From NCBI RefSeq assembly GCF_019754295.1, contig NZ_VIRV01000011.1, positions 1 to 64,000 of the forward strand: a stretch of DNA of 64,000 nt, given 5' to 3'. Of the stretch, positions 27,398 to 36,500 are shown one piece after another; the stretch's first letter is position 1, and every line of letters starts with the position of its first letter. The notes under the pieces were generated by a model. The model made no database searches. It was not told the origin of the DNA and was given only the letters and a program-made list of their open reading frames with translations. Source of the stretch: Sellimonas caecigallum (GTDB lineage: Bacteria; Bacillota; Clostridia; Lachnospirales; Lachnospiraceae). Made by a program: the position numbers and the translations under genes.

Positions 27398-28051
27398 ATG
27401 TCAAAACCAAAGGACTACAAACCACTTGCCAAATTCTTATCTGTTTTTCTCGGAAGCAATTGTGAGATTTTGCTATGTGATACAGAAAAATTCCTGCATA
27501 TCGAAAACCCACTTGAAAATTCTTACCACATCGGCGATTCCCTGGACGATCTTCATCAAAAATTCCTCAACGATCCAAACTGTAATTCCCTTCCTTATAC
27601 GATGAATTATCGAACAATTACTTCTTCCGGCGAAAAACTGCGTTCCGCTACGTTTTTTATCCGCGATCAGGAAACATTGACCGGCTTTCTTACTATCAAC
27701 TGGAAAATGACAGAATTTCTTCAGGTCCGTGATATTCTGGACAATATTATTAACGGAACAATTCCTAAAAATACCTCTCCTGCTTCCGAAACATCCCAGC
27801 AGCCTGCAGAATATTATGAAACACTTAGTGTATCTGTCTCTGAATTGATCAGCTCTGTAATGAGCGAAGCCCGCGTTCGGTTCCAGACAACTCCCGACCG
27901 GTTTACCGCCGAAGAAAAGCTGAGTATTGTGAGAGAAATGGACAAACGGGGTGTATTTCTTGTCAAAGGCTCTGTGTCAGAAGTGGCTAAAGAAATCAAA
28001 AGTTCCGAAGCAACCATCTATCGCTATTTACATCAAATCAATAACAAATAG
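27398..28051 (+). CDS. YheO-type PAS/HTH transcriptional regulator
   Basis: 217 residues. Residues ~8-115 match the PAS-like YheO domain (LAKFLSVFLGSNCEILLCDTE at the start, ending TGFLTINWKMTE). A Ser/Thr/Gln linker leads to a C-terminal HTH_22 region (~165-215: LSIVREMDKRGVFLVKGSV then EVAKEIKSSEATIYRYL). This is the DauR/YheO architecture, which in other bacteria controls amino-acid catabolism through a bound small ligand. Its divergent position makes it the likely local regulator. AGGAGGTG precedes the ATG. Confidence 0.85.
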   Translation: MSKPKDYKPLAKFLSVFLGSNCEILLCDTEKFLHIENPLENSYHIGDSLDDLHQKFLNDPNCNSLPYTMNYRTITSSGEKLRSATFFIRDQETLTGFLTINWKMTEFLQVRDILDNIINGTIPKNTSPASETSQQPAEYYETLSVSVSELISSVMSEARVRFQTTPDRFTAEEKLSIVREMDKRGVFLVKGSVSEVAKEIKSSEATIYRYLHQINNK

Positions 28052-28063
28052 GAGGGAACACAA

Positions 28064-29173
28064 ATGAATGTTATAACTATAGAGCATGCTGAAAATGCTT
28101 TAGTTTCGGCCGGATATGCTGTAAAAGGAATGAAACAGATTAACGAAGGTTCGAACCATTATGTATTCATTGTCACGTTGGACGATGGCTCCAAATGTAT
28201 CTGCAAATTTGCCAAAGTGCGTGAAACGGAAAAAAATATTGGTTCCGCCAACTGCGATACCCTCTTTGGCGGCCGCCTTTCCCTTGAAAGAGAAGCTTAT
28301 CTTTTCTCCATGATCCGGGAAAAGACAGGTGTTCCGACTCCGAAAGTGTTCGGTATACATAAATCCGCCTACGGAACTTTTATTGTCCTGGAATTTATGA
28401 GCGGAATCTCCCACAAAACATATATGGAAAACAGCGGCTATTCTAAAAAGGCCTTCTTAGACAGTATGACTTATCTGGGAGAAGACTTTGCAAAAGTACA
28501 GCGTGTTACCTTCCCTTCTTTTGGAAATATCATGGAACATTCTGTCATTGAGCCAGATGGACTTAAAAATTTCAGTGACCGTTTTCGACAGGTAATCCAG
28601 ATGAGAATAGACCGCTGTGTTCAGAAACACGTGTTCACAGAGGAAGAACTGGAGAAAGTTACAAAATTCTTCGACCGCAAGCTCGAGCAGCTTCGCCCAC
28701 AGTTTCAGGACACCGTCTCCCCACCTGTGCTGAACTTTACAGATATGCATGCAGAAAATTTCTATGTAGATGAGACTGGAAGACCGTCTGGATATTTTGA
28801 CCTGGAATCTGCCCAGGCTGCCCCTGCTGCCCTGGAATTTTACGGTTTTCGTTTCTTTTTATTCAATTTTTATGACATGAATTGTTTCCATGAAGCGGAG
28901 GGGGCATTTTTCCGTGGATATCGCGATGCCGGAGGACTTTATGAGCCAAAGACACCGGAAGACAACATGGCGATTGATTTTCTTGCTGGATGCCGTCTCC
29001 TTGAATTAGCTCAGTCCTACTGGGGATATGTGGACGGAATCCGGGATACATGGGGAGAAGATATGAAACAGCTTCTGTTCCGATATATGGAAACCGGAAA
29101 GATTGACTATATGGCCGTCGGCGATGTCTGGCGTCAAAGAGACCAGCAGCCGGTAACTCCGCTTACAGATTAA
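28064..29173 (+). CDS. APH-fold small-molecule kinase
   Basis: 369 residues in the aminoglycoside phosphotransferase/choline kinase superfamily. ATP-site Lys near K48 (CKFAK), the helix Glu in SLEREAYL, the catalytic loop FTDMHAEN (D227, N232) and the metal-binding GYFDLES (D246) are intact. The family includes kinases of aminoglycosides, methylthioribose, homoserine, choline and ketosamines. Here it sits 12 nt after the regulator and before a peptidase, so a catabolic substrate is more likely than an antibiotic. Which one cannot be read from sequence. Confidence 0.8.
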   Translation: MNVITIEHAENALVSAGYAVKGMKQINEGSNHYVFIVTLDDGSKCICKFAKVRETEKNIGSANCDTLFGGRLSLEREAYLFSMIREKTGVPTPKVFGIHKSAYGTFIVLEFMSGISHKTYMENSGYSKKAFLDSMTYLGEDFAKVQRVTFPSFGNIMEHSVIEPDGLKNFSDRFRQVIQMRIDRCVQKHVFTEEELEKVTKFFDRKLEQLRPQFQDTVSPPVLNFTDMHAENFYVDETGRPSGYFDLESAQAAPAALEFYGFRFFLFNFYDMNCFHEAEGAFFRGYRDAGGLYEPKTPEDNMAIDFLAGCRLLELAQSYWGYVDGIRDTWGEDMKQLLFRYMETGKIDYMAVGDVWRQRDQQPVTPLTD

Positions 29174-29197
29174 CAAATAAGATCGAGGTGTATAGAT

Positions 29198-30454
29198 TTG
29201 AACATCATGTATGAAAAAAGAAGAAAAGATGTACTTGATTGGAGAAATTGTTATATTGCGATGTTTCATTCCGGCAAAGCTCCTGTACGGTCTGCAGATG
29301 AGAGGTACCCTTTCAGTGTAAACCGGAATTTCTATTATTTGACAGGACTGGATCTGGAAGACTGCATTCTCATGATCATCCGGGATATGAACGGCGGCTG
29401 CCGCTGTGAGCTGTTTGCAGATCAGACAGATGACGTTGCCGCAAAATGGAACGGCGGCACTCTGGATCGCTCACAGATTGCTTCCATCAGCGGTATCAGC
29501 TCCATTTTCCCTATGAAAGACTGGGCGCCGCGTTTCCACCGCTATATAAACAATATCCCTTCCAACTATTCCACCAATGTAGGACTGGATCTTCAAAAAT
29601 TTTGCATAGATGATCACAGTACCGACACCTCCCGGATTGCAGCATATATACGGGAACAGTATCCTCATCTTTCTGTCATAAATGTTTTCCCTGCATTGGC
29701 AAAAAGCCGGATGATAAAATCTGACAAGGAACTGGAATTTATGAAGTCCGCCCAGATTTCGGTACGAAAAGCAATCGAGGAGCTTCTCGCCTATGCGCGG
29801 CCTGGCATGAACGAATGTGAGCTGGAGGGCATGTTTTCCTTTGCTCTTGCAAAACAAAAGGTACGAGAAACTGCATTCCCGACTATCGTGGCGGGGGGAA
29901 AACGAGGAACGATCCTTCATTATCAGGAAAACTGCCAGCCTGTGTACGACGGGGAACTTGTCCTTATTGATCTGGGAAGTACTTGCTGCCACTACTGCTC
30001 TGATATATCCCGCACTTTCCCGATCAATGGGATCTTTACCTCACGGCAAAGAGAACTGTATGAAATTGTTCTTCAGGCACAAAAACTCGTAATCCAAAGT
30101 GCTGCCCCTGGAAAAACACTGAAAGAATTAGACGACATCGTCGTTCAGTTTTATGAAAAGGCTCTGCCAGAAGCTGGGCTTTTGCATGACGGCAAGACAG
30201 TACGCGACTATTATTACCACGGAGTTAGTCACCCTCTTGGTCTGGATACGCATGATATCTGTCTTCCGGAATACGAGACACTTTGCGAAGGGATGGTTAT
30301 CACAGTGGAGCCGGGGCTGTATGTGGAGGAAGAAGGCATCGGTATCCGCATTGAAGATGACTTACTGATCACAGCGCAAGGAGCCGTGAATCTTTCTGAA
30401 CATATTTTGAAAACGCCGGATGAAATTGAAGCCTTTATGAAGAGCCGCAAATAG
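29198..30454 (+). CDS. M24 family Xaa-Pro aminopeptidase/dipeptidase
   Basis: 418 residues with an N-terminal creatinase/AMP_N domain (~1-150) and a pita-bread catalytic domain. Metal ligands: Asp in LIDLGS and CSDISRTF, His in GVSHPLGLD, Glu in TVEPGLY and GIRIEDDLL. It removes a residue next to proline, or splits Xaa-Pro dipeptides, in the cytoplasm. The likely start is TTG 29198, with GAGGTG 7 nt upstream; ATG 29207 is too far from that site. It is the last gene of the rightward operon. Confidence 0.9.
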   Translation: MNIMYEKRRKDVLDWRNCYIAMFHSGKAPVRSADERYPFSVNRNFYYLTGLDLEDCILMIIRDMNGGCRCELFADQTDDVAAKWNGGTLDRSQIASISGISSIFPMKDWAPRFHRYINNIPSNYSTNVGLDLQKFCIDDHSTDTSRIAAYIREQYPHLSVINVFPALAKSRMIKSDKELEFMKSAQISVRKAIEELLAYARPGMNECELEGMFSFALAKQKVRETAFPTIVAGGKRGTILHYQENCQPVYDGELVLIDLGSTCCHYCSDISRTFPINGIFTSRQRELYEIVLQAQKLVIQSAAPGKTLKELDDIVVQFYEKALPEAGLLHDGKTVRDYYYHGVSHPLGLDTHDICLPEYETLCEGMVITVEPGLYVEEEGIGIRIEDDLLITAQGAVNLSEHILKTPDEIEAFMKSRK

Positions 30455-30458
30455 TCCA

Positions 30459-30516
30459 ACACCCCGGTTGGAAAATCAGTAATGCAGAACACTGATCTCA
30501 ACCGGGGTGTTTTCTG
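30459..30516. terminator. Bidirectional terminator
   Basis: ACACCCCGGTTG (30459-30470) pairs perfectly with CAACCGGGGTGT (30499-30510), followed by TTTCTGTTCT. It ends both the M24 gene and the convergent giant M26 gene. Confidence 0.85.
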
Positions 30517-30538
30517 TTCTTTCTCATCCCATTCTCTT

Positions 30539-33500
30539 TTATCGCAGTTTCGGGAGTCCTCCCCCGGTCACTTCTCGGAAATCCCATACGTCTTCACTCC
30601 ATCCAAGTGTTTCCGTATAAAAATATTTCTTGGCAGTCTCTTCTTCCGACACCGAAAAAACTCTGTCTGCATTTCCTCCATGGAGATTGCTTGTACTGTC
30701 TGAGCTGTCCAGCTCGTATACACTGCTTGTAATCCCAAGTACATCCCAGCCCGAAATCCGGTTGGCGTTGACTCCCATACTTAGACTCACAGAGCTTTCG
30801 ATACTCACGTTTCCATTTGACGGACCGCCGATGATTCCTCCATTTCCAGTCGGTTCCGGAGCGGTAATGTTGATTTTCGTCAGACATCTCCGTATGATCC
30901 CGCCTCCCTGCCATCCGGTAATTCCTCCAATTCTTGTACCCATCTGATGACGTATAGTCCCCTCGATGACACCGGTTACCATACTATCTTCCAGTATCCT
31001 TCCATCAAACTGCCCTGCAATACCACCTATCGTATTGTTAGACCGGATGGAAATATCTTCCACTGACACCCGCCTTATCTCGCCATCCGCAATTACCCCT
31101 GCAAGCCCTCCAACCTGATTGGTATCATTCGCGATCGTAACTTCTTTTATTTTTATGTCTTCTACCGTCGAATCTCTGATGTCATTTGACAATGCGCCTT
31201 GCTGAGTGTTTTTCGTAAGATGCGATCCTTGAACTGTAAGGTTTGAAACCTTGGCTCCCTCCATTTTTTCAAACAGCACTGCATCTAATCCTGATATTGT
31301 ATGTCCGTTTCCATCAAGCTTTCCGGAAAATGTTCCTCTTACTGCAAATTCTGCGTAAGAAGATGTCCGAAAGTCAAGATCCGTCTCCAGAACATACTGC
31401 TTTTTCAGGGACTGGGCAGAAGCTCCGATGTCGAGAAATTCCTCCGGCGTTGTTATTCTTTTCACGCCAACTGTCACGCTTATATCTCCGTATTCATAGT
31501 ATCCTTCCGTCTTTGTTTTTATAAGCGGGAGAGAGAGATCAACATTCACAGCTTTGATGTTTCCTACTGTTGCCTTCTTCGCTTTTACCGCAAGGATCGC
31601 CTGAGCATCGCCCTCATAGGAAGACGCGGAAATGATCAAATCCTTTACCTTGGCATACTGCATATCGCCGAACAGCGGATATTTCATGCCGGTCATCTGG
31701 TATCCGTTTCCATCCAATATCCCGATGAATCTTCCGGAAATATAGCTTCCGCCAGATGCAGAAATGCCGCTGAAGTCAATGTCTTGTTCCAGGCTGTAGT
31801 ACCCGTAAGGATTCTTGGAAACCTGGTGCACGAACTCTTCGGCGGATGTAATCGGTATGACAGTCGGACTTTTATAAATGCCTCCGTCACTGAAATCCCC
31901 GGTCACTCTCTTGACCATCCCGTAAATCATTCGTTTTGTCTCCATGCTGCGGTTCGTATTTCCATTTGCAGCATCTGCTTTAAATGCTTCCTTAAACTGT
32001 TCGATAACCCTTTCTTTGTCAAAATATGGGATCTGATGCAGCTTTTCCTCCACTTCCTGATAGCGGTCCAATTTGTACTTTTTCCATGTGATATCCGGAT
32101 TGCCTGTGATCTTGCGCAGCGCTTCCAGATCGTTATCGCTGAGCGCGGACATGTATACCTTATATCCTTTTTCGTATCCTGCAAGCCCAAGCATCTCCTG
32201 ACCTAGTCTTTTGAAAGAATGGGTGTCTGGAGAACCGTTGTCATTGTGAGACTGATACCAGTTCATTGTATAAAAAGACTCAAATCCATAACTTCCCTCC
32301 GTTGCAGTCGATATTTTCTCTGGATAGGAAGCCGCATTCCGAATAGAAATCTTATGATCCCACAGTGCTTCCATGCTGTCCAGATTCATTGCATGGACTT
32401 CACCTGCCGTAAGCTTTCTATAAGTAGTGCTCATGGATGAGTTTCCTCCCGCAGTGTGCTCTGCCTGAACAGCCACTGCCGCCTGCTGCTCGGGCGTCAG
32501 TTCAAAAAATGCCTGTGCCGCCAGATAATCGAGCACATATCCCGTATCAAACATTTCCCGGTAGTAACTGTGGATTTTCTCAGCTGTATCAATCCTCTCA
32601 TAACTGAAATTGTTCGTCATTTCGGTACCGATATCGTTGTTCTTCGAGATATTAAATACCATGGCGCCATCCCTCATCTCCTGAGCAATGTTTCCGTCTG
32701 CATGTGCCTCTGCTCCAGTTCCATTTCTTCTTCCTTCCCCTCCATAAAAATATCTTCCATCCTGATTGTGAGCCGTTTCGTGGCTAAATGTAAAGAAAAT
32801 GTAGTCACTTGTTCCAAGAGCCGGCGTATGCATCCATATGACGATGCTTCCATTGGCCACTGCCGCACTTCCATTCAGCGCATTCAGCATATTGTTTGCC
32901 TCATAGACCCATTTCATGATCGGATCTCTCGTCTTGCCTTTTTCCTGTATTCCAGCTGCCGCAGCAGGACTCTCAGGAAAACCGAGTCTCGTATCATACT
33001 GTATATTTACAAAACTGTTAAGCCGATGTGCGGAATTGTTCATCCACCGGGAAGAGACTCCGTAGAATATGCCCATTTTTTCTGCATAAATCTCTGCAGT
33101 ATGGCGGATACGTTCTCTCTCCTGTCCATCCTTATTCAGATACTCCTGGTATCGGTTCATACTTCCGATCAGGATCTGGGATGGCACAGAAATCAGATAC
33201 ATATCTTTCTGAGGAGCCGTAAGGATTTGAAGCACAATACTCTTTTCTGAGTCCTTCAGCCCGCTTAAGTTATCCCAGATGCGGTAACGGATCTTTCCTT
33301 CCCCATAGCCGCTGGCCTCTTCTTCGACCAGCACCCCGCCAAAGCTTTGCCTGAACCATTCGTTTGGGTCTTCGTATCCTGCAAGGCTTTCAGACAGATC
33401 TCCAAGAAAACCGGTCAAATCCTGTCCCGTATAGTTCTTCAGCACATTGTTATAGAAAGTGACCGTCTGATCTGTATTCCTCTGTCCGGATGCTGCGGAC

Positions 33501-36500
33501 AGAAGCTGCTCTGTGAGCGCGTCATACGTCATGCCATCTGCCATCAGCTCTCCGCTGAAAAACATAAGATCGCTCAGAGTCACTCCTTTATAGCCAATCC
33601 GGTACCATTTGTCGTAGTAATTGTACGCATACAGTATCCGTTTCAATTCCTTATCATCCCGCATTCTCTCTTCTGCAAGCGTCTGAACGGCCGGATGACT
33701 GCTGTACGTCGGATATCTTTCTCCTGCTGAAAAAAGTTTCTGCAGTATAGTTTCCATATTTCCTTTTACATTTTCATTGTAATAGTCAGCGTATAGTCTG
33801 CTTTCTTCCTCCGGCGTAAGTACAGCGATGTCTCCCACATAATCATACGTTTTTACCATGTTAACCGTGTCACTTAAAACAGTTCCATCGATATCCGATA
33901 TATAATTTCCAAATTCGTATTTTAAATCTGTTCCTTCCACATCGTACAATGCCGCCAGTTCTCCTGTCAGCTTCCGATAAGCGACATGATGCTCTTCCAT
34001 TTTCCCAGTCTCATATACGATACGGATTTTTTCGATATCATCAGGTTCACTTTTTCGGAGTCCCGAAATAAGAGAACCATTTTCATGAATCGGCAAGATA
34101 AAGCGGATCCGTTCCGATCCCAGCTTCGATCCTTCTGGAATCCGGTTGCCATATGCCACCCACAACCGTGAATCAGAAAAAGGCATCATTTTGGCCATAT
34201 TTGCATAGGCTGTCTCCTTCTCCGGTAGATAATCTTTATGCTTTGTGACAATACTATAATTTGGAATTCCCAAGTTATTTTCCATTACAGGCGCTTTTTT
34301 AAGCGACGGGGTCTTCCCGAAGGAAAGCCACCTAAACTCCCAGACTCTGTCGTCATATCCCAACGTATTTTTATAAAAGCTCTTGTCGTATACGGCATCT
34401 GTCTCTTTTACATTTCCCGCATTGTCCTCCGTAATATTCGTTGTACTCCCGGATCCGAAATGCTCGTACACTTCTTTCGCATTTCCCAGCACGTCAAATC
34501 CGGCGATCCGATATCCGTCCCCGTTACTCATACTTAGACTGTACTCTATCGACGGAGTCCCCGTATTCGGTCCGCCGATGATCCCGCCGTTTCCTTTTTT
34601 CGCCGGAGCTACAATCTTAGCCTTTGTGTAGCATCTGCTTATCTTCCCTCCTCCGTGCCATCCGGCAATTCCCCCGGTTCTTGCACCCAGAGAAGGATGA
34701 TCATATGTGCCCTGGATCTTCCCTGTCACATAGCAGTCCTCGATTACTGCACCTGTCTCCGTCTTTCCCACGATTCCTCCAATCGCCACAAGTCCTTTTA
34801 CAGAGACATTTATGGATGCGCTCCTTCTGATCTCGGAATTTGCAAGTCTTCCTGCAAACGCCCCCATTCCATCCACTCCGTTTGAAATGGAGGAATCTAC
34901 AAGAAAAACATTCTCAATTTTCGACTTGTTCTGAATGACTTCCGAAAGAATCCCTTTGCGCTGAACCGTGACTGCTGCATCCTCGATTACCAGATCATGG
35001 ATATAAGCTCCACTCAAATCAGAAAAGAGAGAGGTTTTTAGGTTTCGTATCCGATATCCGTTTCCGTCCAGTTCCCCGGTAAATCTCCCCGCTATGGCTG
35101 CCTGGTCAGCAGAGATGGCAGATGCATCCAGATCTTCCGTGAGTCTAAAGTTACCTTTCGGATTTGCCTCCATTGCATCAAAAAGTTCCTCTGCACTTGC
35201 AATTACAGGATGTTCCCCTTCATCATCTTTGTATGCAATCGGAAAAGCATATCCGTTTACCCGGGATCCATCCGCCTCATACCTGACTACTTCCTCCTGA
35301 TCAAGGACAGCATATACTTTTTCGGAATCTTTTTCTTTTCTGAATTCACGGATACCTGCATAAAAATCCGGCATGTTCTCCATCTCGATCATCGCAAAAT
35401 AACGGTCCGTATCTTTCGGAAGCCCTTCTGTAATATCCAAAACTCGGACTTCTTCTCTGCCGTTTATACCGTGATAGTACAGTTTTTCCGCTGTGATATC
35501 TTTGAACTCCAGGGCATCTCTTGAAGCGTATACTTTTTCTGTATAAAGTATCTCGTTCTTATATTCATTGGACTGATTTTCTATGGTATTGGTATCTCTG
35601 TCGTAATCCGCTGTTACAGTGATTATGTAGCTTTCCATTGCTGTCAAGGCCGTGGATACCGTGCTCTCTGATCCAGTCACAGATTCATTCAAAAGGATTT
35701 TCCCTCCTTCCTCTTTAATCTGCACCCGTGCATCCTGAAGCGCGTGATCCGGATCCAAAAGTTCCAGCTGAACATGTAACTCATTTTCTGCCGTCTTGCT
35801 GCATACGACATTCTCTACTGCAGGAATATCTTTCAGTACCTCCACTTGTGTCTCATACTTTGCGCTGACTTCCATGCCATCTCTAAATACTACCTGCGAT
35901 AGCGCAAATGCGTGTACCCCCGCCTGAAGAGGTGCGGGAACCGATACTTTCCATGTTCCATCCTGTTGCTGCTTCGGATGCACTTCCAGATTGTCGACCA
36001 CAAAAGCTGTGATCCCGCTTTCTATGTTGTGTTCCACCCCATAAAAAAGTTCTGTATTTTCTCCTTTTTCGGCATAGAGCGTACTTGCCCTTCCGTCCGC
36101 AATCTGAACTCTCGGCTCTGCTTTTACCGTTTTTTCTGCCAGGATCTTTCCTTCCTCCTGTTCTGTTCCGTCTTCCGTGAGATCACAGTCTGCCGTAATC
36201 TGTACCGTATATTCCGTTGTCAGACTTCTATCCGACAGTGTGATTGCTTCTTCAAACAGCTCATTGTCCAGGTGGATCTTACGAAATTCCTGCTCTCCGA
36301 CCACATCTCCCTTCACATTTTGGATCCGTACTTTGTGTCCTGAAAGGGTTCCATCTGGATCTGTCAGACGAAACGCCACCTCAAACTGGTTGTTTTCGGC
36401 ATCCTCTTTCACAGAAAAATCGTAGACCTTAGGCGTCTCCTTTAGAATCATGATGTTGATCTCATTGTTGTCGCTGATACGGAAAGACTTTCCATTTTCC

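Noticed and set aside
31301-32206. A 301-codon rightward frame inside the giant M26 gene
   Set aside because: It covers the GLUG and linker coding sequence on the opposite strand and shows no domain or ribosome binding site.
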